A stretch of DNA of 64,000 nt from Pseudomonas sp. B21-028 (GCF_024749045.1 NZ_CP087184.1:3348001-3412000); one strand, 5' to 3'. Positions 44,585 to 53,687 are shown, counted from the stretch's first letter. The notes: generated by a model not told the origin, from the sequence alone. Program-made: numbers and translations.

Positions 44585-45658
44585 TTACTCACCTTCAGCC
44601 CGATTGAGCAGGAATTCCAGCAATGTCCCCGCGCAGGCTTCGATGCTGCCTTCCAGGATCAGCTCATACCCATGGGTATTCTCGGTGGGTATGGCGATAC
44701 AACCTCCCATGGCCGACACCCCGCTGCCCATGACCGCACTGGCATCGCTGGCAAAGTCCACAAGCAGCGCAAATTGCGGCTCCAGGTCGATGCTTTTGCC
44801 GGCGCGGTAGAGCTGGTCGACGACCTTGCGGCTGTAGCAGCCTTTTTCGTCTCCCGTATTGATGATCGGGTTGACGCTCAACCGGGTTCCGTATTCCGGC
44901 ACCACCGGCCCGATCTCGACGGCAACGGTCACCTCGCCCGGCAGGTGGGCGGCGGCGTACAGCGCTCCGGCGTTGGATTCCTCTTCCTGGGTGGTGAAGA
45001 CGAAATACACCTCACCGACCAGTTCCGCCCGGCGCTCGGCCAACAGCGCGGCGGCCTGGAGGGTCGCAACCATTGGCGCACGGTCATCAAGGAAATGCGC
45101 GGCAATCGCATCGCCCACCCGAAACGGCCGACGCCAGTGCTGGCTCAACACCACCCGCGTGCCCGGGCGTACACCGTGCCTGTGCAGTTGTTCCCGTGAA
45201 CAACGGGTGATCACATGGACGTCTTCCCAATGCACATTCCCGGACAGGACATCCGCCCCCTGATGGGTTTGCGCCGTGCTGTGCATGGAGCCGAACGACA
45301 ACACGCCAGGGATGAAATCCCGATCGCCCAATATGTCCACCGGGCATACACCGAAGTTGATCGGGTTGGCGCCCCCCAAAGCCACCACCCGCAACGTGCC
45401 ATCGGGTTCCACGCGTTTGACCAGCATGGCGATTTCGTCCAGATGAGCCATGACCCTGACCGGAGTTTCGGTGCCGCTTCCGCCGGCCGCGCCCTTGATC
45501 AGCCCGATGACGTTGCCGGCCGGGTCGACCCAGGTCTTGTCGCAATGGGGCTCCAGCTCTCGCAGGCAGACTTGCCGGACTTCGTCTTCCTGCCCGCCCG
45601 GTCCGCGGGCCATCAGTAACTCTTCCAGCAACGGTAATGTAGACAGGTTCGCTTGCAT
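44585..45658 (-). CDS. M42-family metalloaminopeptidase
   Basis: A 357-residue protein starting MQANLSTLPLLEELLMARGP; AAGGAG lies upstream. Two-metal site: AHLDEIAM (His and Asp), AHFLDDRAPM (bridging Asp), TQEEESNAGAL (Glu pair) and a C-terminal THGYE (His). The second-metal residue, usually Asp, appears as Glu in VAVEIGPV. The family are cobalt or zinc aminopeptidases/deblocking enzymes forming large tetrahedral shells, acting in the cytoplasm on peptides. It is divergent from the small Cys-rich gene with a 258-bp gap in which I see no clear element. Confidence 0.87.
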   Translation of the reverse strand: MQANLSTLPLLEELLMARGPGGQEDEVRQVCLRELEPHCDKTWVDPAGNVIGLIKGAAGGSGTETPVRVMAHLDEIAMLVKRVEPDGTLRVVALGGANPINFGVCPVDILGDRDFIPGVLSFGSMHSTAQTHQGADVLSGNVHWEDVHVITRCSREQLHRHGVRPGTRVVLSQHWRRPFRVGDAIAAHFLDDRAPMVATLQAAALLAERRAELVGEVYFVFTTQEEESNAGALYAAAHLPGEVTVAVEIGPVVPEYGTRLSVNPIINTGDEKGCYSRKVVDQLYRAGKSIDLEPQFALLVDFASDASAVMGSGVSAMGGCIAIPTENTHGYELILEGSIEACAGTLLEFLLNRAEGE

Positions 45659-45916
45659 CGATCGGACTCTCCTTATGCTTGCCATGAGGACCGTCGCGAT
45701 ACGATGACGGAGCGGACCGCAACGTCCTGTCTGTCTTGAGGGTGCTCGCCCTGGAAAATTTGATCGGATCGGCGGATAAACAGACGAGCGGACCATGCCG
45801 GGTGACAGACCGGCGGCCATATGACAGGGTTGACCGCACTATCGCCAGGCATCACATTGCCTGGGCCGCCGATGGACTCAACGGTGGCTTCGTCGTACCC
45901 CAGACTTGTGGAGCCC

Positions 45917-46318
45917 ATGACCGCGTCGATTCCGATCCGTCCCCCCTGCCCGCCCGGCGTCTGCGACTGCGGGCGCGAGGCCTTGCTGGAAACCGCGGGC
46001 AGCGACCTGCGCATCCTTTGCCTGAATCGCCAGGAAGAAAAGCGCCTGCTCGAACGACTGGAAAACATCCAGGACCTGGCCGAACTCGAACGGTTGCAGC
46101 AGCGGCTGTACGAAAACCTCGGCATCCGCCTGACCATCGAGCCGGGCTACAACGAAGTCCGGACCATGCGCGGCATCGCCATCGAGTTTCAGGAGCAACC
46201 GGGCCTGTGTCGCAAAATTCGCCAATCGATCCCGGCTGCCATTCGCCGCGGCCTGGAAAAACGCCCGGAAATCGCCTGGCGCCTGCTGGACGCCCACGAC
46301 TTGTTCCGCGACGCCTGA
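45917..46318 (+). CDS. Small conserved-looking protein with Cys cluster, function unknown
   Basis: A 133-residue protein starting MTASIPIRPPCPPG. The N-terminus has CPPGVCDC, three Cys in eight residues, a possible metal or Fe-S site. The middle (RQEEKRLLERLENIQDLAEL and on) is a charged helix and likely coiled coil. I know no family for it. The ATG has GGAG only three bases upstream, so a nearby in-frame start is possible (the frame is open from 45821). It ends 4 bp before the stop of the convergent RraA gene, and so borders the siderophore locus. Confidence 0.65.
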   Translation: MTASIPIRPPCPPGVCDCGREALLETAGSDLRILCLNRQEEKRLLERLENIQDLAELERLQQRLYENLGIRLTIEPGYNEVRTMRGIAIEFQEQPGLCRKIRQSIPAAIRRGLEKRPEIAWRLLDAHDLFRDA

Positions 46319-46321
46319 CGC

Positions 46322-46933
46322 TCAGCGCCGGATCCGTTGCAGGAACTCGGTTCTCTTCAGCCGATCCGCCTGCTCTTTCGCCAGCAGCTTGGGCAGCAGA
46401 TCGATGGCCTGTTGCACCCCGAGGATGAACACACCATCGTCATCACCGATGGCAATGTCGCCTGGATGTACGGCGACCCCTGACACCCGGATCGGCTGAT
46501 TGACCTCGCCGCCAAGCCCAAGGCTACGGGTGGTGAAAGCGCTGACACCGCGACTGAACACCGGCAGGCGATGCTCCCGCAAGGCGGCCACGTCGGTCAC
46601 CGCGCCGCACACCACCACGCCGGCCAGGCCTTTGATCAGCCCGGCCAGGGTGCGCAGCTCTCCCCAGCAGGCACAGTCGGCGTCCCCCACGCATTCCACC
46701 ACCAGCACATCCCCCGGCTCGCTAAGCAACAAGGCTTCGCGCAAGACACTGCCGTCAGGCGTGAACAGCCTGACCGTGACCACCTTGCCGAGCATGCGCA
46801 GGTTATCGAACAACGGGCGGATGCCCCGCAGGTATCCGCTGTCGGTGAAATGCCCAAGGGTGGACGAAGCGATCCCCCGGTACTGTGCCAACAGCGAGTC
46901 GGTGACCGCCGCTGACGCGATTGAATCATTCAT
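46322..46933 (-). CDS. RraA-family protein (HMG/CHA aldolase fold) with substituted Arg
   Basis: A 203-residue RraA-fold protein. The family splits 4-hydroxy-4-methyl-2-oxoglutarate or 4-carboxy-4-hydroxy-2-oxoadipate to pyruvate, decarboxylates oxaloacetate, or (E. coli RraA) inhibits RNase E. The block VVVCGAVTDVAALRE aligns with the active-site motif GxVRD: Asp114 is kept but the Arg is Thr113, so normal aldolase activity is doubtful. Its ATG (46933) lies eight bases inside the fhuF-like gene, so it is co-translated as the last gene of the achromobactin operon. Role there unknown. Confidence 0.85.
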   Translation of the reverse strand: MNDSIASAAVTDSLLAQYRGIASSTLGHFTDSGYLRGIRPLFDNLRMLGKVVTVRLFTPDGSVLREALLLSEPGDVLVVECVGDADCACWGELRTLAGLIKGLAGVVVCGAVTDVAALREHRLPVFSRGVSAFTTRSLGLGGEVNQPIRVSGVAVHPGDIAIGDDDGVFILGVQQAIDLLPKLLAKEQADRLKRTEFLQRIRR

Positions 46934-47747
46934 GTCTTGTTCTCTTTCGCAGCAACGGGCAGGCCGAACAGTATTCGACCGGGTTGCTCGCCCGGTAATA
47001 GAAACAGCAGGTGCGCCGCAACCGTCGACAGCCGCCATCGGCCAGGGGCATGGGGGCTCGGCGAAAATGCTGCAACGGGTTGTAATCCAGGCCGAATAGC
47101 CCAGGATCGGCCTGGTTCAGCAGCCAATCGAAATCGGCGTCGATGCGCCGGCGCGCGGACGGCTCCTGCAGGCTGTCCATGCGTTTTTCATACAGCGAAT
47201 AGACCCGCACCGCCGTGTTTTCCCAGAGGATGCGTCGGGAGATGCCGCTGACCTGGGCGAACAGATCCCACAACGGCTTGAGCAGCCCGGCAAACAGGTT
47301 GCCGACCAACGCTTCGCGCCAGGCCTCCCGGTCGCCGGTGGCATAGGCCTGCGGCTGCGGGTCCAGCAGCGGCATCGACGAGGTCCAGCGCCCCGCGTCG
47401 TGACCGTATTCGATGACGCTGTTGTCCAGGGACATCCGCAGCCCCTTGTCGCAGGCCGAGAGCGCATACAGACAGGGGTTGGTGGCGAGGAACGAAATTC
47501 GCTTGCTCAACAGCGAGGCGGTGATTGCACGGGACGGCGAACCGAGGATCGGCGTCAACTCGTCCAGCAGCCGCAGGCACACACCGCCATTCAACAGCTC
47601 ATGGGCCGCCAGGGAACGCGACGAATCGCGCTCCCCTGCCGGTTTCAGCCGCAATGGGCCGCTGAGCACGGCCCACTCGTCGGCCGTAAACCGGCAGGCT
47701 CCGTCGGCGGACACCGGTTCAATCCTGAGCACGCGACTGATCGCCAT
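46926..47747 (-). CDS. FhuF-like siderophore-iron reductase
   Basis: A 273-residue protein. The C-terminus has TCCFYYRASNPVEYCSACPL, a CC-x11-C-x2-C cluster that matches the [2Fe-2S] site of FhuF (CC-x10-C-x2-C) with one extra residue. FhuF-type proteins reduce ferric siderophores on the inside of the membrane and set iron free. It starts 4 bp after acsA stops and overlaps the RraA gene by 8 bp, so it belongs to the achromobactin operon. It could release iron from imported ferric achromobactin in place of other reductases. Confidence 0.85.
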   Translation of the reverse strand: MAISRVLRIEPVSADGACRFTADEWAVLSGPLRLKPAGERDSSRSLAAHELLNGGVCLRLLDELTPILGSPSRAITASLLSKRISFLATNPCLYALSACDKGLRMSLDNSVIEYGHDAGRWTSSMPLLDPQPQAYATGDREAWREALVGNLFAGLLKPLWDLFAQVSGISRRILWENTAVRVYSLYEKRMDSLQEPSARRRIDADFDWLLNQADPGLFGLDYNPLQHFRRAPMPLADGGCRRLRRTCCFYYRASNPVEYCSACPLLRKRTRHE

Positions 47748-47751
47748 GCCC

Positions 47752-49635
47752 TCAGGCCTCCAGCGACAGCCGGCGGAACGGGTTGACCACCTCGCCCTTG
47801 CCGAACGGCATGCTGCCCGGGCCGCCGGCCCGCTCGATCATGGGCGTGAGCAATAGTTTCTGCGGCCAGTTGGGCGCGTCGAACAGTTGCGCCTTGAGCA
47901 TCGCCCGGGCCTCGGCGTCGAAGTCGATGGTCTCGATCAGTTCGTCCAGCACGTCCCGCAGGGCCTGCCACAAGCCAGTCACCGGCATCGAGTAGACCTG
48001 CGCCAGGGTGTCCATGATCGCCCGCATGTTGACCTGGATGCCCAGGGTCTGCAGCCAGAACAGCAGATCTTCAGGACGCTCGTGGTACAGCGTGTTGGCG
48101 TGGCCTTTCTTGATGCGGTACACCGGGTCCGCCATACCATTGCGCTCCAGCCACGGCACGAAGATCCGCAGCGAATCGTGGTCGCGCAACAGCAGGCCTT
48201 CGGCATGGCCGTCCTTCCATACCAGTACCGCGTTCTGACCGTGGACTTCCCCCAGCATGCCGAGGCGGAACATGCGCAGGTTGATGTCGAAGAAGCTGCG
48301 GGCCAGTTCACGGAACAGGGTCATGACCGACTCGGCGTCCGCCGGCAGGTTGCGATACTGCATCCAGTCATCGAAGAAGTGACGGTTGCTGCCCGGCAGC
48401 GGCGTGCCCAGAGCGGCCATGGGTAGCAGGCGGGTGTCGGCGTCATTGAGTAACGCGCTCGGGTAGCCCCGGACCATGGCCGACAGGTGCCGTGGTGCCT
48501 CGTCGAACAACGTGGCCTCGGGTGGCATGAACGCCCACCACTTGCTCTCGTCGCAAAGGTGCAGCGACTGGCGCAGGGTCGCGTCCTTGTCCAATACCTC
48601 GTGGAGCAAGGCTTCGCTCAGGCCGCCGTTGATCATCTTCACCGCTGGCAAATAGCGCGATGCGCCCAGGGAGTGGATGGCCATCGGCAGCTTGAGGTAG
48701 TCGGCACTGTCGAAGCACGGCGTCATGGAACGCAGCGACGAGGTGGCGAAGAAATCGCCCTCATTGAAGCTCAAGCGCCGGCAATCGCCTTTGGCGAAAA
48801 CCTCCCCCAACTGTTTGTCGAGCACATGTTCCCACTGCCACGGGTGGACCGGCAGCGCGATATGGCTGTCCGCCAGGCCGCGAGCCTGCATTTCCCCGGC
48901 GAGCCGGGCCTGCAGAGGCTCAGGCAACAGATAACGTGCCGGATAGCACTGCGCGAGATCCCCGACGCCATCGCCGCATTGCAACAGCGTGCGGTCCACC
49001 GCCACCCAGTTCAAGGCCACCGGGCGGGCGAACTCGGCCTGGTAACGCAGGTATTCCTCGTCGTCGAGCCCTTGCTTGGCCTTGGCCAACGGGTGATAGG
49101 GACGGTCGCGCAGCGAGGCCCACTGTTCCATGGTGCGGAAAAACGTCGCCGGATCCTGGGTCATCAACTCACGGTCATCCACTGCATGTGACAGGGACAA
49201 CGCCGTCTGCTTGACGCTGGTGTGCAGCACATCGAGAAACAGCGACAGGCCTTTATCGTTGTCCTTGAAACGCTCGGCCATCGAGCCGAACACCCGCTTC
49301 ATGAAGTCGTCCGGCGAAAGCACCGTCCACTGCTCTTCCTGGCGCGCCAGCACCGGGGTGCCCGGCACTTTTTCCCACTGTTGGGTGATGCCCGCACGCA
49401 GGGCAATGCTGATGGAGCGCTGTTCGGTCGGGTCGTAGCACCAATCCCAGATACGCTGTTGCGGGGTCAGCCCGGCGAGCGCCGGCGCCTTCGGATGAGC
49501 CTGCCGCCAGACACCGACGTCGACCAGGGGCAACGGCTCGCTGCCGAAGAACTGTTCGGCCAACAGGCAATCCACCAGATCCTGCATGACGATATCGGCG
49601 GCGTGGGCCAGGGCGTGTAAGGTCAGGCGAGTCAT
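47752..49635 (-). CDS. acsA: Achromobactin synthetase AcsA (IucA/IucC family)
   Basis: A 627-residue NIS synthetase. ALPVHPWQWEHVL and RYLPAVKMINGGLSEALLHEV are the conserved ATP/carboxylate-binding blocks of the IucA/IucC family, and the C-terminal GEVHGQNAVLVW is the FhuF-like subdomain. It joins carboxylates to amines or alcohols through an acyl-adenylate. It is one of three synthetases here (with AcsC and AcsD) that assemble achromobactin from citrate, ethanolamine, diaminobutyrate and 2-oxoglutarate. Its ATG overlaps the acsB stop by 4 bp (ATGA). The name is assigned by order, which matches the known acs loci. Confidence 0.9.
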   Translation of the reverse strand: MTRLTLHALAHAADIVMQDLVDCLLAEQFFGSEPLPLVDVGVWRQAHPKAPALAGLTPQQRIWDWCYDPTEQRSISIALRAGITQQWEKVPGTPVLARQEEQWTVLSPDDFMKRVFGSMAERFKDNDKGLSLFLDVLHTSVKQTALSLSHAVDDRELMTQDPATFFRTMEQWASLRDRPYHPLAKAKQGLDDEEYLRYQAEFARPVALNWVAVDRTLLQCGDGVGDLAQCYPARYLLPEPLQARLAGEMQARGLADSHIALPVHPWQWEHVLDKQLGEVFAKGDCRRLSFNEGDFFATSSLRSMTPCFDSADYLKLPMAIHSLGASRYLPAVKMINGGLSEALLHEVLDKDATLRQSLHLCDESKWWAFMPPEATLFDEAPRHLSAMVRGYPSALLNDADTRLLPMAALGTPLPGSNRHFFDDWMQYRNLPADAESVMTLFRELARSFFDINLRMFRLGMLGEVHGQNAVLVWKDGHAEGLLLRDHDSLRIFVPWLERNGMADPVYRIKKGHANTLYHERPEDLLFWLQTLGIQVNMRAIMDTLAQVYSMPVTGLWQALRDVLDELIETIDFDAEARAMLKAQLFDAPNWPQKLLLTPMIERAGGPGSMPFGKGEVVNPFRRLSLEA

Positions 49636-50414
49636 CTTGATTCATGTCCTTCTGAAGAAAGTGTGGCCAAACGGCCCTGGAGAGCGCGGAACGCGATACC
49701 GCGTTCGTCGCCCAGTACAAAGGTGTTCACCCCTCGGGCACGCCAGCGGGCATGGTCGTCGGGTTGACGGGGAATGGCGCAATAGGGAACGCCGGCTTCG
49801 CGGGCCGCCTGCCAGGTGTCCAGCAAGGCCTGTTGCACCGCCGGCGTGTCGATCCGCCAGGGCGTGCCGAGGGACTGGGACAGGTCCGCCGCGCCTTCGA
49901 GGATCATGTCCAGGCCGGGCACCGTCGCGATGTCCGCCGCACGCCGTGCGCCTTCGGCGCTTTCGATCATCGCCACCACCATGATTTGCTCGTTGGCCAG
50001 CCCCACGTATTCGGCCAGGCTGTGTTTGCCAAACGAACCGGGGCGCCCGGCATTCAGGCTGCGCCGCCCCAACGGGTGGTACTTGCACGCGGCAATCGCA
50101 TCGGTCAGTTGCTCCGGGCTCTCGATCATCGGCAGCACGATGCCCTGGGCGCCGCCGTCGAGCAGGCGCAACAGGGTTTTCGGATTCAGGTCCGACACCC
50201 GCACCAAGGGCGTGATGGCGTAGGCTTCGGCCATGCGGATCATGTGCTCGACGGTTTCCGGGTTGATCAGCACATGCTCCATGTCGATGATCACGAAGTC
50301 GTAGCCCGCCTCGGCGATCAGCTCGATCGCCATGGCCGACGGAATCGAACTGATCAGCCCGTAGGCGGCCTGCCCCGCACCGATCTTGAGCTTCAGCTGA
50401 TTGGTCCTCAGCAT
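49632..50414 (-). CDS. acsB: AcsB, HpcH/HpaI aldolase/citrate-lyase fold
   Basis: A 260-residue TIM-barrel protein. FVIIDMEHVLINPETVEHMI, LLDGGAQGIVLPMIESPEQL and VAMIESAEGA are the family blocks, with Glu and Asp (GAADLSQSLG) as metal ligands. The closest studied analogue in a siderophore operon is SbnG of staphyloferrin B, which makes citrate from oxaloacetate and acetyl-CoA. A like role here (a private citrate supply) is inference. It overlaps acsC by 7 bp and acsA by 4 bp. Confidence 0.88.
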   Translation of the reverse strand: MLRTNQLKLKIGAGQAAYGLISSIPSAMAIELIAEAGYDFVIIDMEHVLINPETVEHMIRMAEAYAITPLVRVSDLNPKTLLRLLDGGAQGIVLPMIESPEQLTDAIAACKYHPLGRRSLNAGRPGSFGKHSLAEYVGLANEQIMVVAMIESAEGARRAADIATVPGLDMILEGAADLSQSLGTPWRIDTPAVQQALLDTWQAAREAGVPYCAIPRQPDDHARWRARGVNTFVLGDERGIAFRALQGRLATLSSEGHESR

Positions 50415-52264
50415 GACTGCGGCCTGAAGGCGTGCAGCGGATTGGGCACCGACTTGAAGCGCCGCTCCCCGTCGCCCAGCAGGCGACGCTTGGTCAGTTC
50501 TTCCACTTCATAGGAAGGCGCGAATACGTCGAACAGCCCGAAGCGCTCGCGGTGCTGCGGGTGCGCAGCCTGGTAAGCAGTGATGACGTCGGCGGTCATC
50601 TGCCAGAAGCGGGTTTCATCCAGCTGATAGTGCTGGCGGAGGAAAATCGCCATTTCCGCCAGGCAAATGAAGAAGAAACAGTCGCAGGAGAAATCCCGCA
50701 CCGCATTCACGTCATCGGTAATGATGAACGAGTTGCGGTTCAGCTTTGCGTGGCTGGCGGGCAACGGCACCAGGGTCGGGCACAATTTAGGCCGGGCCAG
50801 GTGCGCCGGGGAGTAGCGCACGCCGTCGTGGAAATCCTTGAGGGCGATGCGTTGCGGCCAACCGTCCCGGGTGATCAGCACGATGTTCTGGCCGTGGGAT
50901 TCCATGCCGATGCCTTCGGCGTAGAGCATGTGGATGATCGGCGGCACCGTGACTTCCAGCAATCGCTGAGTCCAGGCCTGCAAACCGTACTGGGCGATCC
51001 AGGCATCGATGAACGGCAGCTGCTCGCCCTGGCCGTAGCGGTTTTCCACGTGGCTCAGGCCGTTGAACGGCACCGCTTGCTCATCGGCCTTGAGATAGCC
51101 GTGGATGCTTTCCCGCCAGATCGCGCCGAGGGTGCCATAGGCTTGAGGCGCACGGGTGGCCGGCAGGTGATCGTAGCTGAAGCTGACCCCGGCCACCTCG
51201 CCGAGGATGACGAAGTCCAGGGCGCGGGCGGTGCTGTCGGTGGCGATCAGCTGTTGCAGCCAGTCGGTGATGATCGGGCCGTTCATCACCGTATGCCGCG
51301 CCAGGATGCGCGTGCTGGAGGTGTTGGTCATGCTCATCGCCAGCTTTACATAAGGGCGTTCGGGCGAGCTGGCGTTGGCCAGGGTGCGGATCGATTGCTG
51401 GGCCTTGTACCGATCCTGCGAGGTTCCCAGGTAGATCAGTTCGCCGCTGAGCAGCTCGGGGTAGAACGTCGGGACGATGGTGTTTTCCCACTGCCACGGA
51501 TGGACGGGAATCACCCAGTAATCGTCCGGCGCCTGAGCGCGGCTTTCGAGAATCGCGGCCAGCTGTTGCAGGCGCTTCTCCCCGGCTTCCTGGCGAATGA
51601 ATGCGTCGAAATCCATTTTGCTGGAATGGTTCATCGCCCCGCAGGACTTGGCTACGGCCAGCCAGACGATGGCGATGGGGCTGGCGAACTCCGGCCCGTA
51701 GCGGGTGTTGTCATGCAGGGTGAAGCCGATCCGCGACTTGTAGCATGGGTGGTAGCTGTGGGCGTCCATGAAGTGCTGTTCCAGCGCATCCACATCCAGT
51801 CGATGGGCGGCACGCGGCGCACGGTAGCCTTGGCTGCGCGATTGCAGGTCCTTGAGCTGGGTCTGTTCCAGTTCCTGGATGAAACGTGGCAGGTGGGCGC
51901 TGCCCTCGAACTCGCCGAGCAGTTCGGCCAGCGCCTGGTGCAGGTCAGGTGCCTGGGAGTGGCCTGCGGCATCGACGCGCTCAAGGCTGGCGTGATCCAG
52001 GCGGATCAGCTCGAAACTGCTGCTGCGCAGGCCGTTGCAGTGGTATTGCACCGGTTGTTGCGCGGCATCGGTACCTTGCACGATGAAACGATACCGGCCG
52101 TTCGCAAGCGGCTCACACTGGTACGCCAGCACGTCTTCATACAACAGGGTTTGCAGCAGTTGGCCGACCACCCGCTGTTGGACTTTTACCCGGACATCGG
52201 TATCGGTGCCCGCCAGCCAGGCGCCTGGGGCGGTGGATTGCGGGGCTTGTTCAAAAATCGTCAT
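50408..52264 (-). CDS. acsC: Achromobactin synthetase AcsC (IucA/IucC family)
   Basis: A 618-residue NIS synthetase. HPCYKSRIGFTLHDN, VIPVHPWQWENTI and LAMSMTNTSSTRILARHTV are the ATP and substrate blocks; EGIGMESHGQNIVLI is the C-terminal FhuF-like part. It is longer and differently spaced from AcsD, as in other acs loci. I do not assign which amide or ester bond it forms. It lies 16 bp downstream of yhcA and overlaps acsB by 7 bp. Confidence 0.9.
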   Translation of the reverse strand: MTIFEQAPQSTAPGAWLAGTDTDVRVKVQQRVVGQLLQTLLYEDVLAYQCEPLANGRYRFIVQGTDAAQQPVQYHCNGLRSSSFELIRLDHASLERVDAAGHSQAPDLHQALAELLGEFEGSAHLPRFIQELEQTQLKDLQSRSQGYRAPRAAHRLDVDALEQHFMDAHSYHPCYKSRIGFTLHDNTRYGPEFASPIAIVWLAVAKSCGAMNHSSKMDFDAFIRQEAGEKRLQQLAAILESRAQAPDDYWVIPVHPWQWENTIVPTFYPELLSGELIYLGTSQDRYKAQQSIRTLANASSPERPYVKLAMSMTNTSSTRILARHTVMNGPIITDWLQQLIATDSTARALDFVILGEVAGVSFSYDHLPATRAPQAYGTLGAIWRESIHGYLKADEQAVPFNGLSHVENRYGQGEQLPFIDAWIAQYGLQAWTQRLLEVTVPPIIHMLYAEGIGMESHGQNIVLITRDGWPQRIALKDFHDGVRYSPAHLARPKLCPTLVPLPASHAKLNRNSFIITDDVNAVRDFSCDCFFFICLAEMAIFLRQHYQLDETRFWQMTADVITAYQAAHPQHRERFGLFDVFAPSYEVEELTKRRLLGDGERRFKSVPNPLHAFRPQSC

Positions 52265-52280
52265 GGGAATTCCTTATCGA

Positions 52281-53687
52281 TTAACGTTGTTCGAGGGCCA
52301 CGGACGGCGCCGGGGCCGCCCGTTCCGGCATGGGGAAGCGCCAGGCGCAGGGCAAGGCCAACAGGATCAGCGCGCCGGTGGCGATGAACACTTCGCTGAC
52401 AGCGCCCGAGGCTCGCAGCGCCGACCCCGCCTCGGCGCCCAGGCGCATTTCCAGCCAGAGCGAGGCGATCACGATGGCCAGCGACGACACGAGGCGCCGG
52501 GAGATGTTGTTCATGGCGGCGCCCTGAGTGACCATCGGTTCCGGCAAGGCGTTGAGCCCGGCGGTGGTCACCGGCATGTAGGAAAGCCCCAGCCCGGCGC
52601 CGCGTACCATCATCAAGACGAACACCGTGGCGAGGCTGGCCTGGGGACCGAGCATGCCCAGGGCCAGGGTCGACGCACCGGTCAGCAACATGCCCGCCGA
52701 CACCACCGCCCGTGGTCCGTACCGGTCGAGCAGCTTGCCGCCCATCTGGCCGAACAGGCTGGCGAACCCGGCAGTGCACAGCAGGGCCAGGCCGGTCCAG
52801 ATCGCGCTGTGGCCCAGCACCATCTGCACCAGCAGCGGCACCAGCACCAGGCACTCGAACATGCCCACCGACTGCACCACGGCGATGATCACGCTCAGGC
52901 GGTAGCCGCGCAGGTTGAATATCCGCAGGTTGAGCAGCGGCTCCGGACAGCTCAACTCGACGCGCACGAAGGCGATCAGGCACAGCACGCCCGCCGTCAG
53001 CATGGCCAGGTTGAGCGGATCCAGCAGGCCGTCGGCGTGGTGCAGGCGACTGGTGGCGACCATCAGCAAGCCGATGCCCGAGGCGATCAGCAGATACCCG
53101 GCGAAATCGAACGGTTTGCGCTCCGGCGGTTCGGAAGCCGGCAATACGCCCAACCCCAGGATCAGCGCCACCAGCCCGATGGGCACGTTCATCAGGAACA
53201 GCGAGCGCCAGCTGAACCACTCCAGCAGCAGGCTTCCGCACAACGGTCCCACCGCCGGGGCGAGCATGACCACGGCGCTCCACAGCCCCGTCACCCGCCC
53301 CCGCTCGTCCTTGGCATACACCGAGAAAATGATCGCCAGGGACAACGGGATCATCAGCCCGCTGGCGATCCCCTGGACCACCCGCGCCGCAATCACCAGC
53401 ACTATCGAGTCAGCCATCGCGCCCATCAGCGAACCACCGATGAACAACGCCACGCCCCACAGGTACAAGCGCTTGCGGCCGAGGCGCTGGCTCAGGAAGC
53501 TGGTCAACGGCATGGTCATGCCCATGGCGGTCATGAAGCCCGCGACGATCCAGGTCGCCATCAGCGGCCCGATGGCAAACGCCTCCATGAACGCCGGCAA
53601 CGCCGGGTTCAGCGAGCTGTTGTTGAGGCTGACCGTGAGCGTGCCCAACATGACGTTGATCACCACCCAGTGACGCGGCACTGTCAC
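52281..53687 (-). CDS. yhcA: YhcA-like MFS exporter (DHA2 type) of the achromobactin operon
   Basis: A 468-residue transporter with about 14 helices. Motif A is LSQRLGRKRLYLWG and motif C is near GIASGLMIPLS. The GTG at 53687 overlaps the acsE stop as GTGA and gives the start VTVPRHWVVINVMLGTL; the frame stays open further up but reads through acsE. In known acs loci this gene lies between acsE and acsC and is taken to export achromobactin. Confidence 0.87.
   Translation of the reverse strand: MTVPRHWVVINVMLGTLTVSLNNSSLNPALPAFMEAFAIGPLMATWIVAGFMTAMGMTMPLTSFLSQRLGRKRLYLWGVALFIGGSLMGAMADSIVLVIAARVVQGIASGLMIPLSLAIIFSVYAKDERGRVTGLWSAVVMLAPAVGPLCGSLLLEWFSWRSLFLMNVPIGLVALILGLGVLPASEPPERKPFDFAGYLLIASGIGLLMVATSRLHHADGLLDPLNLAMLTAGVLCLIAFVRVELSCPEPLLNLRIFNLRGYRLSVIIAVVQSVGMFECLVLVPLLVQMVLGHSAIWTGLALLCTAGFASLFGQMGGKLLDRYGPRAVVSAGMLLTGASTLALGMLGPQASLATVFVLMMVRGAGLGLSYMPVTTAGLNALPEPMVTQGAAMNNISRRLVSSLAIVIASLWLEMRLGAEAGSALRASGAVSEVFIATGALILLALPCAWRFPMPERAAPAPSVALEQR

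Noticed and set aside
50432..52387. 651-codon frame antisense to acsC
   Set aside because: Shadow frame of a conserved NIS synthetase gene; no start signal or motif of its own.
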